60,000 bases of DNA from Takakia lepidozioides (lineage: Eukaryota > Streptophyta > Takakiopsida > Takakiales > Takakiaceae). Location of the stretch: positions 4,838,001-4,898,000 of the forward strand of contig CM060734.1 of NCBI GenBank assembly GCA_030704615.1, read 5' to 3'. Every line of letters begins with the position of its first letter. Position 1 is the stretch's first letter. This document shows, piece after piece, positions 45,301 to 55,740 of the stretch. The position numbers and the translations under genes were made by a program. The notes beneath the pieces were generated by a model. That model was not told the origin of the DNA and searched no databases. It saw only the letters and a list, made by a program, of their open reading frames with translations.

Positions 45301-46666
45301 CCACCTACAAGGACCATGGAGGCAACACAACTAGGTGGTGACCTCCCCCATGGCAAATTTGCTGGGGTCTGAGAATGATTATGTTACGATCAGATGGAGG
45401 AACTGAACAAATGGTCACGTGGAGCAGGGAGCAGGTACAGACCCGCTACCTCGTGGATTAGCACCAGTGCAGAGGCCCTCATTTGCATGAGCTTTCCATT
45501 GTGGTTGGTCCCCTTTGCCACAGCAGTCACTGTAACTATGACTACAGCGACGAATGCTGAATAGTTGATGTCAATGAACCTAGTACCAATATAACAATTT
45601 TACAAGTACCTTAACTCGTCTGAAAGACTCCTGAACAAGCACTCTTACCCCTCTAGGCTCTCTTGGAAGGTCTGAACCTCAGCAGCCCTCCCCTTCCTGC
45701 CCTTCTTTCTGCATCATCCAAAATCGGTTGCAGAATAAATGGCAACCATTAAAAGCAAGCACGGTTTATTCAGTACATTACCACCTAGAATGTGCTCACA
45801 TACCTTAGGAGATTATTCTATTTCCTGAACATTGAGGCTGTTTTCTAGCACCTTCTTCCATTTGAAGGTATATACTCGGGTCAACGTACTGGCCAGCTAG
45901 CTAATACCGTTCCTGCACTTCTGAGACCGGAAGCTTACCAAACTGGCTTCCCGACCGCTTTACACTGCTGAGCAGTACTTTACGGATTTTGAACAGCAAT
46001 GGTACAGCCTCTGGAACCTTCTATCCCTCCAAAAAGCCAGGTTCATACTTTCTACTCCTCATCGAACAGAGTGATGTGAGTTTCGAACTACTGCACCCCT
46101 CGAAAATGACCGCTCATGCTTGACTGATGTCACTTAGCAACCACCAAAAAAAAAAAAAAAATGGAGAAAAAAGAGAGCCGAATACTAAGTCAACAGCTGA
46201 TTTTTCGTGAAGGAAATTTTCAGAGAAATGCTGCCATTTTCTTCCAGTTCAGCAGTGACTGTTATAAGTAAAATTCATATGAAGTGAGTAACTACATATC
46301 TGTCCAATACGCAGTTAGCATACGTTAGCATACAATAGAGAAAGGATAACTACAAGCCTGGACTACTTGAAGAGTTTCTTACGCGAGACGAGTTCCAAGA
46401 GAAGTATGGAACTTGTTGAGAGTATCCAAGAACAGCTCCCGACTGGCCACCACTTCCAAGTGCTTGGCAAGAGCCGTCGGGTAAACCTGTCCCGGGATCA
46501 TTGCTGGTGTTACGATACCCGGTGTAGACATAGATGTCCCCATTACAGAAGTTGGGGTTCCTGGAGCTTGCTCCGGAGGCAAAGGCGACGAAGATACTCC
46601 ATTCTGCTCCACCTTCATATGTCCCTCGCCTCTAGAAAAGGGTGATGAAGGCGCCAGAATGGACAT
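42375..46666 (-). CDS. ARID-HMG-box DNA-binding protein (plant HMGB9/10/15 type)
   Basis: Nuclear architectural factor combining an AT-rich interaction domain with an HMG box, a plant-specific pairing. Six exons on the minus strand: 46666-46383, 44731-44653, 44135-43973, 43654-43523, 43293-42884, 42692-42375; every border is GT-AG and all phases join, giving 461 residues. The start ATG (46666) has an in-frame stop 12 bases upstream. ARID, about 75-165: YPTALAKHLEVVASRELFL, GGKDLDLHVLYVEVTARGG, VIKDRKWKEITGVFNFP, SYVLRKYYIALLHHYE. A conserved linker (VVTGAIEGKFEHGYLVAV) precedes a basic stretch RRKRRRKED. The HMG box, about 305-380, has KKDPNAPRPNRTGYNFFF, ISRM-like ELSRMIGNAWNGL and YQDRGVKDKERYKIEM across the last intron. 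The tail is acidic. It appears intact. The 1.65-kb first intron and the others hold no recognised element. Confidence 0.9.
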
Positions 46667-47647
46667 TCGGCCTGCCTATCAAACCCTCAGAGCGTCAACC
46701 ACAATCAAAATCGAAATAATCAAGTGAGACTCACACCAGGACTCAGGAACTCAGAAAGCCTCCACTCTCCAAGAACACCGCGCTTGAGAACTCCTGGAAA
46801 CTGAACCTCCGCAGCAGAGAAGACAAAAGTTCGGTGAACGAAGAATCAGCAGGAGTACCGTGAGAGAAAAATATGAAGAACGGGATACACATCTAGTGCG
46901 AGACTGTATAAGGGCCGCTTTACACTAGGGCCCCAGTGTAAAGCGGCCCTAACAAAGCTCAAAACTTGGGAACGCGAAAACGAGAGAGAAAACCAAGCTC
47001 CTACCACGTGGCGCTCCGTGACAGGGTTATCCCCTGTACATAACTTCACTTTTCGTACTCTAGCCTGGAGATCTGGGTCTTGGCCAATGAGAGGCCTGAG
47101 TAACGGGAGGGCCAAGGGAACCAACGGTGTCTCGTGAATCGTGCGGCCTCGTGCGGCTTGCTCACCGGTTACACCCAGTCACTGACTCCCGGTCACCCAG
47201 GGAAACGGTCCAGTCTACGGCAGCAGCCAGTACACATTGTCGGACCCTCCCAACCCTTGAGCCCCAAAGACCTTTGAGCCCGAAAGACTCCCTGTATATA
47301 GTACTACGCACATGAGGGGGCGGGCAGGGCTGGAGCTGCCCTGTGGACCCAGCGGATGTTGGGGCGGATATCCGCCGTGACCACGCACATATGGGCGGAT
47401 GAAATCCCACAAATGATCCGTTGGGTGAACTTGGGCAAGAATTCACCGTAGCCAACTCGGTCCTCTCTCTCCTCTCGACGGCACACGCGCCAGTACTCCT
47501 AGTAGTGAAAATACCACATGAGGGTAGCATAAACTTGGTTCCTTGCAAAAAAATAGAGATTGGCAAGGTCATTTTGATATGGATGCTTATGTCTATGAGC
47601 TTAGGGAATTGTATGATAGTCAAATCAAAGGCGAGACTTATTTTGGG
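46667..47647. other. Region between the ARID-HMG gene and element A2
   Basis: Holds the promoter side of the ARID-HMG gene. Frames are short and unrecognised; one on the plus strand ending at the LTR border (near 47555-47645) could be a disrupted exon but matches nothing I know. Confidence 0.4.
46911..46950. repeat. 40-bp inverted repeat upstream of the ARID-HMG gene
   Basis: Arms AGGGCCGCTTTACACT and its exact complement (16 bp each) around an 8-nt centre that is itself nearly palindromic (AGGGCCCC). It lies 245 bp upstream of the start codon. Confidence 0.8.
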
Positions 47648-48177
47648 TGTCGTGCGCATACATATCGCTACACAACTACATCGCTGTCCAAACCACACCA
47701 CACATATATGCACAATAAAGTAGTCTGCCACAATAGATAGAACAAGCTAAGAGACACACTGCTCACACCAGAAACAACATGAATCCATCGTTATCACTCT
47801 TTAAAACAGAAGTCGAGCCAGGGGCACCCCAAGCTGTGGGGACTCCACCCCACAACAACCTACACTCCCATCATAAGCACACTCAAATCTAAACGCATGA
47901 AGGAGCTCGATCGTGCAGGCTCAACTCGAGAGAGATGAGCTACGCGACTGCCGCTCTCGTGAAGATAAGTCGGTTCAGGTGTCAAACTAAACTTGACACC
48001 TGATTTAATACTTGACCTAAATCCAAGTGTTAAATACAAATAACTAGCTTTATTCTAGTTGTTTTCACACTGTGCTTATTTAACTTGACAGCTGTCGTGC
48101 GCATACATATCGCTACACAACTACATCGCTATCCAAACCACACCACACATATATGCACAATAAAGTAGTCTGCCACA
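47648..48177 (-). repeat. 3' LTR of gypsy copy A2 (u-m-u)
   Basis: On the minus strand starts TGTGGCAGAC (48177) after the polypurine tract and ends GCGCACGACA (47648). The 85-bp unit at 48177-48093 recurs at 47732-47648; the middle is 47733-48092. It resembles the LTR at 8601-9119. Confidence 0.65.
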
Positions 48178-48437
48178 ATCGCCCCCCTAACTGGTGGATA
48201 GGTCCCTCTAACTCCAGATAGCTATAAGATGTAATAGCCACAGCCGTACTAAGTCCTCTATCACTGTCCCTATCGTGCTCAAACTCTATCAACCAAGAGG
48301 CCGGGTATAAGAGTAGCCCCATCGTTAGTCACCGTCTTGCAATCTGTGAACTTGAGCCAATATCTCGTGTGTTCAAGGTCTCTTAGTAGCTTGGCCTTGC
48401 ATTTCTTGTTAGCTTTCCATGGTTGTATCCACTCCCA
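48178..48437 (-). other. 3' tail and polypurine tract of A2
   Basis: Noncoding tail ending in AGTTAGGGGGGCGA before the LTR (minus strand); matches the tails of A1 and A4. Confidence 0.7.
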
Positions 48438-49900
48438 TTATCCAATGCAATGTGGACATAACCAATCCCCATCCGGAACCATCTCAAGAGGTGGAGTCAA
48501 GCATCCCATATGCCAACCTCTAGAGCATCGATCACACACCAGCATGGTGGCTGCCCCTTTAGCAGACCCACACAACATGCACCTCAAACCTGCAGATACC
48601 ACTGCCAGGTTTGGGTCAATCCTGCCATCGACATTCGGAAGATGACATGGCGCACAATTACGCACATGGTCCTTCCAAGTTATGCCATCCCGACCCTCCA
48701 AGACCAAGACGCCTGAGGGCAAGACCTCTCGAACCCTCAAAATAACACGTCCTGCAGTCACATCCAGGGTCGTAGGAGCAGTCTGCTGCAAATAGACATA
48801 GTCACCAGGGTTGAATCTCCGAACCCCAGGACGATAGCCCCCACCACGTATGGTAGCATACCTCAACGTATCACGGTGTTGTGCAATGGCAAGGTTCTCG
48901 AAAGCCATGGGCATGACTCTCTTGAACAACTCCAGATCGTCAAGGTTAAGAACTGTAGCAGCTTCTCTGCAAATGGATATAGGCAAATCCGGCTCTCGGC
49001 CAAAGAGAAGAAAGTATGGTGAGAAGGAGGCAAGTGATGCTTGCTTGCTGAACCTGTAGCCCATGGCTAACCACGGTAACTGAAGGTCCCAATCTCCTAG
49101 GTGTCCCTTCTGCAAGCCATACTTGCGCAAACCCCTCTTTACTGTCTGAACAACTCTCTCTGCCAAGCCATCAGCCTCAGGATGATCCCGAGAAGTGGTG
49201 CGGTGGTCTATCAAGGCCTTGTCACACAAAGCCTGAAACTCCCCCAAGAACTCTCTCCCTTGGTCCGTGAGTACCTCAGCTGGAGCACCGAATTGGCTAA
49301 GCACACAATCCAAGAATGCATACGCAGCTCCCTCACTAGCCTTATCAGGCAATGGAACCAATTCAATCCACTTGGAGAAGTGCTCCACCATCACCAACAC
49401 GTACTTGTTGTGGCGCATGGTTAGTGGCAACGGCCCTGCGAAGTCAAGACTCCACCTGTAGCCCAATCCCATGATTGGAAGAGGGTGCAATTGTGGAGTA
49501 GGGGCGTTGAATGAAGCACGCACCCTGTCACACACCATGCACCTAGCCACAAATTGTTGCACCTCTGTGTGCATACCATGCCACCAATACTGTCCCTGCA
49601 GTAGGCTATGGGTGCGTCGCACCCCAAAATGCCCCAACTCCTCGTGGGCATGCCGCACTAACCGTGCCCGCTGTGTTGGGTGAGGCACAATCCTCACTCG
49701 ACCATCCTCCCACACTCGGAGCAGGTGTGTCCCCTCCCACTTGAACCTCTTGGCTCGTTGTAGGATCCGATCCCTCTCCTTGGCAGTCATAGTGGCTGCA
49801 GTGTCTCCAGTGCGGAGGTAGTCCAACACAACTGAATCCTCATGTATATCTTTGGCGCCACCTTGTTCATTGCTGGCCTCAGGGTCCTCAGACACTTGAT
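48438..49900 (-). pseudogene. Integrase and PHD finger of gypsy copy A2
   Basis: Minus strand, one open frame. HHCC module near 49655-49530, catalytic core with LDFAGPLPL (near 49450), VLTDQGREF (near 49285) and DGLAERVVQTV (near 49175), so the D,D,E triad is present. The GPY/F-like segment YRPGVRRFNPGDYVYLQQ is near 48845-48790. The PHD finger is complete at the C-terminus (CMLC, CDRC, HMGC, CPHC; near 48585-48440), stop right after HCIG. A short in-frame loss near 48935 removes about 14 residues (compare A1 VWVRACDQRAELFK). This is the best-preserved pol end of family A. Confidence 0.88.
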
Positions 49901-51537
49901 CTACAGTCATCCCTATTGCAGGTCCAACCTGGCCTTCCGCTGCCACAATACACAGAAATGCAGATGCATGCCATCCGGGCACCATCTCCTCGTCCGTCTC
50001 ACCATGCCACCGAGCTCCAGTGTCATCCTGCTGGCTCGTGCATGGATTGCGACTCAACCCATCTGCATTGCGATTGATCAAACCCGGTCGATGCACCACC
50101 TGAAAGTCATACTCTTGAAGGATGAGTGCCACCGTGCAAGCTTCCCCGTAAGCTTGTCTGACTCCATCAACCACTTGAGTGGTTGGTGATCCGTGACAAG
50201 GGTGAAGAGATTGCCGTATAGATAACACCTGAAGTGTGCCACGGCCCACACTGCAGCTAAGCATTCACCCTCATATGAGCTATACTTAGACTCTGCAGCA
50301 TTGTTCGAGCGGCTAGCATAAGCCACTACGAACTCTCTCCCTCATCATCCACCTGTGTGAGCACCGCTCCAAGCCCCAGCATGCTCCAATCTGTATGTAG
50401 CTGAAAAGGACGCCCCCTGATAGGTCGTCTCAAGATGGGCGCCGAGGTCAACCTCGCCTTGAGCTCTTGAAAAGCTTGTTCTTGCTCATCTTCCTACTGC
50501 CACTCCTGGTCCACCTTGGTCAGCTTGGTTAGAGCCTTTGCAATGGCACTGAATCCCTTAACAAACCGTCTGTAATAGTTTACTAACCCCATGAAAGCTC
50601 GAACTCGGCTTACATCCGTGGGGCGTGGAACCTGTGCAATGGACTCTACCTTAGTCTGCTGTACCCCCAATCCTCCAGGATATATCATGTGACCCAGATA
50701 CTCAATCTGGTTGTGGAAAAACTTGCACTTTCCCGGATGTAACTTCAATCCGTGCGCCCTCAAGCCCTCAAATACCCCCTGAAGGTGTCTCTCATGCTCC
50801 TCCACCGTAGCACTAAAGATGATGATGTCATCTATGTAGCACCGAGCAAACTCCACCCCTGCTAGAATCCTGTCCATGACTCTTTGAAACTCAGCGGGAG
50901 CGTTTTTAAGCCCAAATGGTAAGAACCGCCACTGGTATAGGCAATCCTTCCCGTGCTCATTGATCCCCCAGAATGTCGTCTTTTGCTTATCCGCCTCCTT
51001 GATCGGCAACTGGTGATATCCGGATCGTAAATCCAACGTGCTAAAGACCTTGGAATGCCCAATGGCATCAAAGATCTCCTCTGGTGTCGGCATGGCATAC
51101 CTATCGGACTTGGTCTGACGATTTACAGGCCGGTAATCACCGCACATACGTCTCTCCGTCCAATTGCCATAGACATCCTTCTTAGCTGGCATCACTGTGG
51201 CTGAAGCATACTCTCCACCAGAGAGCTCCACCAAACCTACCTCCCAGAGATCTTGAGTCCTCATCTGAATCAAAGACCTCTCCATGTCACTGTATCTATA
51301 GGGTCTCCGAAAGATTGGCGTGTCAGTGGCCAACTCAATACGGATCTCTTGACCCTTCAGTGCTCCCAAGTCCTTCAAACTGAAGGCAAAGCAATTCCTG
51401 TAAGCCCTCAGGAACCGCCGTATACGTCGTCTCTCTCCTCCGGTGACAATGGGTCCAATGTCAGGCTCCCAATTGTCCTCCGTAACTGCAACCTTAAGTC
51501 CAGTGGGCTTAGAGGTAGAAAACGCGTCCCGTGGTTG
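49901..51537 (-). pseudogene. Reverse transcriptase and RNase H of gypsy copy A2
   Basis: Minus strand, same frame as the methyltransferase before the TAG. RT from KDLGALKGQEIRIEL (51378): MCGDYRPVN near 51150, [14 protein letters not shown] near 51040, FLPFGLKNAPAEF near 50920 and the catalytic CYIDDIIIF near 50835. FMGLVNYYRRFVKGF is near 50590. A TGG to TAG change at 50494-50496 and single-base losses near 50337 and 50131 break the frame before and within RNase H (HTDWSMLGLGAVL, YSSYEGECLAAVWA, TDHQPLKWLM). Confidence 0.88.
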
Positions 51538-51550
51538 CTATGCTGCAACC
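51533..51550 (-). promoter_or_regulatory. Putative stop-codon readthrough site of copy A2
   Basis: TAG on the minus strand (51540-51538), then CAA CCA; GGTTGC and GCAACC arms frame a 6-nt loop that ends in the first bases of the TAG. Upstream, gag, protease and methyltransferase share this frame; downstream, 54 open codons lead into RT. Confidence 0.65.
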
Positions 51551-52786
51551 TCTTGAGCAGTACTCCCTTCGTGCTCAGTCAATGACAAGGCCTCATCCTG
51601 CCCCATCATCTCATCATTGAGAACCTCCTCAACCTGAGAAGAATCCCACACCTCATCTATCACAGCTGTCTTGGCTGCCAACTCCCTCTGGACCTCGAGC
51701 ACCTCCCACGTGTGCCATGGATGTCTACACCCCGTGGTCCTCACCGTCTCGCCCCCACTCGCTGCCTGTACCGTCTCGGTAGGCAGAGAGACCGTCAAGG
51801 TAAGTGCACTCCGCACTCTACGTTGCTCAGCCATAGCCAAGCTGATAATCCAGGTCAAACAATTGAGATCCATTGCTTGCCCCAACACTTGACGCCGTGA
51901 TGCCTCAGAAAGAGAAGGCACCGCCGTGGTCCCAGTGGAAAACCCCATAGCCCGCTCTCGCTCGTCGGCATTAGGCTCCACTAACTGCTGCAACTGAGCA
52001 TCCCACAGGAGGCCAGGTCCACCATCCCGAAAAGCATGGGATCCTGAGAAGCTGAGCAGTGTAGGTAATGCTGCTCGTGGTTGACCCACCCTGTTGACCA
52101 CTGCCAAAGGCGAACGGTCATCGTGTCTCACACGTTGAGACTGCCTCCCTGTGTCCAAAATGACATCCATGGTGAGGTGTGCTGGCCGCTGCACCCCATC
52201 AAATGCACGCTTGAGCAGTGCGGGTGGCATCAAGTTAGTCCACCAAAGCCGTGGACGATGAGCCCGTGACCCCACTGCAGCTGCATCCAGCAACACTGCT
52301 GACCCAAGCCACGACCGGATTTGATGCACACTGGCCATCACCTTGGCCCGAGAATCACCCATCAGTGGCACATTCTCCAAGATGTATGCTGGCGATACAG
52401 CTTGGTGAAGCTGCAAGTGGCGCAAAATCCGCACCATCTCCCAAAACAGACCCGTCCTCGAGTCTCGCAATCCATTGCCATGCCCGGCTGATGAATGTCA
52501 TTGGCAGGGCCAACCTGCCACTACCAGATCAATGGAGCCAACCTGCTCCAAATCCGGCGCCCCCAGCAACGAAATGTCTGCTGGCAAGGCTTGTTGGTAT
52601 CCACGAACTGCAGACACTGGCAACAAAGCAGGGTACTGTTGTACCAACTGAGCAACATGGCACAGTGAGACGCGTCATGCAGTCTCATCCCTCTCCACAT
52701 ACAGGTAACGTCGAACTTGTACACTTGCCTGTAGCACAACACCCAATCCGGTGCTGATCCCGCCAAACAAGTCCAGAAGGCAAATG
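51541..52786 (-). pseudogene. DNMT3-like cytosine-5 DNA methyltransferase domain of copy A2 (near complete)
   Basis: Minus strand, all core motifs in canonical order. Motif I is LLDLFGGISTGLG (near 52770), followed by YLYVERDE, the SAM-binding half; motif IV GWPCQ has its Cys at 52504-52506; motif VI is ILENVPL (ENV 52369-52377); motif VIII VGSRAHRPRLWW near 52270; the end motifs ERERAMGF and RRQVLGQAMDLN near 51960-51880. Similarity in spacing is to DNMT3 (FDG-ATG-like motif I, AHRxRxxW). There is no separate target-recognition domain of DNMT1 type. An acidic tail of about 80 residues follows. Two nonsense codons interrupt it: TGA at 52675-52677 and TGA at 52498-52500, the latter one codon after Gln of motif IV. 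No frameshift was found between motif IV and the TAG. Confidence 0.88.
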
Positions 52787-53361
52787 CCTTCATCCGGATA
52801 CTGCCACACAATAGGTGTGGTATCCAATGGTGACAACTGAGGTGGTCCTGGTGCAGTACCCGCACTCTCCTCCTCTCCTGATGGTACAAAAGCCTCTACC
52901 CAGGCTTGTTGCACCCGTCGATCAGCAACCTGCTGCAAATCCTTGCTCGTACCCCACAATGGAGTGTGAGCAACCATGGCAGGCAACTCCGCCATACCAT
53001 GCATGTCATCCTGCTCTGCTGGAGGTGGCACATCCTTTGCATGGGCATTGCCCTCCAGCAACTCTCCAGGCCAACTAACTGCAGCTGTAAAGGCGGCTAG
53101 TGTTGGCATCTTGCCTCGCTGGGCAGCCGCTATACCCCCAATGAATGTTACAGGGAGCTGTGCACGGCGACCATCGCCTGACTGCCATCCAGGCCTGTAG
53201 GATGCTGACTCCTCCCAAAAGTCCAGGGTGAAGCCCATGGGGTATAACACTGCCCCACCAACGAGGACATCGTAAGAGACTGCGTCTGTCACAATGGCCT
53301 TGGCTCGCATTACTGAGCCATCGATAGGATGATCCGGCTGCAGTCTAATGGCCAACTGATG
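52787..53361 (-). pseudogene. Protease C-terminal half and bridge region before the methyltransferase (A2)
   Basis: Minus strand, open for about 190 residues. The first part (YDVLVGGAVLYPMGFTLDFW, near 53275) may complete the protease fold, with VLVG in place of ILGM. It continues with YRPGWQSGDGRRAQLPVTF and then a Pro/Gly-rich linker (VPPPAEQDDMHG, TAPGPPQLSPLD) to the methyltransferase. The middle is not recognised as any domain. Confidence 0.6.
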
Positions 53362-53560
53362 TCATGTCATGCCCCGAGCCTGCTCTGATCCTCCCAGAGA
53401 TGTCTGTATCTGGAAAGGACAAGGCTCCATATCCGCCTCCATGAGGCCCAAACCTGCAATAGCAGCTCTGCCCAACATCAGTGGCTGAGCTCCCGAGTCC
53501 AACAAGACCCGCAGTGGCCGGTACTTCTTGCCTGCCGGTCCACTCAAAGTGAAAATGCCT
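53362..53560 (-). pseudogene. Aspartic protease active-site region of A2
   Basis: Minus strand. PLRVLLDSGAQPLMLGRAA with the catalytic Asp codon at 53497-53499: DSG in place of the usual DTG, acceptable for retropepsins. Hydrophobic strands (GGIFTLSGP, GLGLMEADM) flank it. A stop at 53362-53364 precedes the second half of the domain in the same frame. Confidence 0.7.
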
Positions 53561-55740
53561 CCCTGGTTGTCTAGCAAGACAACTCCAGGTGTCACCATGG
53601 CGCGCTCAAAGGCTGGCCTAGCTGGCAGCTCCGTCAACGTGGCAGCTGCAGCTTGCCAGGGCGCAGCCGTGGCAGTCTTGACCCTCAAGTCCGAGGATCC
53701 ATCTGCCACTACACCTTCCACTAACTCCGTAGAAGATGAAGTGACCTCCCCACTCTCACAGAGTGTTGCTGCTAGTCTGAACACTGCAGCTGGCCTTACC
53801 CCCGACATCGCAATCATGGTTGCCGAGAACAGTGGGGCTTGACACACAGAGGTGGCTGCCCCCAATAACACACCGGCTGCACTAGCCTTGGTAGCAGGTG
53901 TCAGTGCTGCACGTGTAGCTCTCCCCAATGGCATAGTAACCTCCGCCTCGGTAACAGTCGGGCGAGAACTAGGTGCCATGGATGGCGTCGACACAGTCTC
54001 CGCCAACGTGAATGACTGAGGAAGCCTCGCCTGACGGCTTGCCTCCCCACGCTGTGGATCCAATTCCACCTCTGCACCTCGTGGCTCAGGAACTCGTGCT
54101 GCTCCTCGAGTCACGGCTGCAGCAGACTCCACCTGCTCTAGTGGTAGTGCTGCTCCGCACATGAATCCCATGCCTCCCATATCTCCTCCCTCAGGAGCAG
54201 GAGGTGGACCATCCCGCCTGGGAGCCGGTACCGCCTGAGCTATAGCCATGGCAGTGAGCCTCTGCTCTAGCTGCTGAAGCCGATTGGCCATGTCTTGGTC
54301 AACACCCTGACCTCCGCGTCCTTGGCCATGTGGAGCTTGCCCTTGGCCTGCACCTCGTGCCCGACCACCTCGTCCTCTTTGGGCTGGTCCACCTCGCCCC
54401 CGGCCACCATTGTTCCCTTGGAACTGGCCTGGGCGCAACTCAAGATGCAAGTCATAACACTGGGCATCTCCATGCCCATACTTGTCACAATGCCCACACT
54501 GCAACTGTGCAGGCTGTGCTTGTGCCGGCCTTTTGCCACTCTCTGGGCAATCTCTCTTGACATGGGGTCATCCACATGTCCAATATATCACCCCTGGTTG
54601 CTGTTGGCCTGCAAAAGATGCCACGGGCCTCTGCACCTGAGGTCCCCTGTAAGCTCCATGGAACTTGGGCTGGGCAACCTTGCCCCCCTGACCACGCTGT
54701 TGGGCAGTCCCTTGTGCTTGTGGGCTGACAGCTGTGCCCCGTGCAGGCATGTCCTTACCAAATCCAATTGTAACAACTCGCTCCTCCACCATGTTGAGCT
54801 CAATCCACTCAGCCAGCAGAAACACATCTACTAATGTGGGTTGGGCTGCTTGTAACAGGGTTGCATCTCGCACCCTTCTCTTGAGCTCCTTGTCCAGAAT
54901 TCCATACCAAAACTGGATTGCCTGAGCTTCAGTAACCCCTTGGGTCACACTTATCAAGCGCCTCATACGAGTGTACGCCTCTCGTAGGCTCTCACTGGGT
55001 TTGCGCTGGAAGTCTTGCAAACTTCGCAGCTTCTCTGTCCGTACACCTTGGTAGTTCCTCCGCAACTCCTGGAAGAACTCCACCACCGGGTTGAATCTAG
55101 GCACATGTGTTGTAGTCGTGGCAGGAGGAGTAGTAGCACCTTTTGAACTGGTACCACTTGCAGAAGTACCAGCACTACTTGCTCCACTACTAGTGCTGGC
55201 AGTGGGAGCTATTGGTACTGATGCAGCTATTGGTCGCGTCGTGCCTCGAGTAATGGAGACGTAGTCAGGTGACCAATACATCCTCCACTCATCAATCTCT
55301 ACTTCATGTCCTCGCCTGAACTCGTGGTAATCGTCCATAGGCGGGCCTTCCAAATGCTGGAACAGTCCCTTCCACGCCATGAATGGGGTGAATAGCTGTG
55401 GATTGCGCATCTACTGCAAATCACACCAGCTGTCAAACTCCTGGATAAAGTCATCCAACTCGATTGTGCCCACAGCTCCATAGTACCTACGAGGCCCCTT
55501 GATAGCTCCATACATCTCCTCCATGTCGTCCCACAACAATGGCGAATGAAAGTGCACACCTGTTGATGAAGCCTCCGAGTCTGTGTCTGACTCTACAGTA
55601 ATTGAGGGTGGCGGTGAAGGTGGTCTGAACCGAATACCTCGTCTTGTGAACCCACTCTCACTGTTACTGCCTGTAGCCGTACTCCCCTCAAAACCCTTGG
55701 GTAACTCCGTAATGACACTCACAATGTGCACCTCCTCCAC
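53561..55740 (-). pseudogene. gag and zinc knuckles of gypsy copy A2
   Basis: Minus strand, start ATG 55740 (MEEVHIVSVITEL). It matches A3 gag: TRRGIRFRPPSPP, IELDDFIQEFDSWCDLQ, FMAWKGLFQHLEGPP, YHEFRRGHEVEIDEW, FNPVVEFFQELRRNYQG, RTEKLRSLQDFQRKPSE. The first zinc knuckle is damaged (first Cys is Tyr, and a TGA follows CG at about 54566); the second, CGHCDKYGHGDAQC (54500-54450), is intact. A Gly/Arg-rich stretch follows. A CAG to TAG change (55408-55410; CAG in A3) also interrupts it. Gag, protease and methyltransferase all use one frame. Confidence 0.8.

Noticed and set aside
47162-47731. 189-residue minus-strand frame near the A2 LTR
   Set aside because: Its start lies in the LTR unit and the rest shows no family resemblance or protein-like composition.
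51541-52786. A host DNMT gene interrupted by a transposon
   Set aside because: The domain is in frame with gag and protease upstream and with RT downstream, has no introns, and recurs in the same place in A1 and A3.
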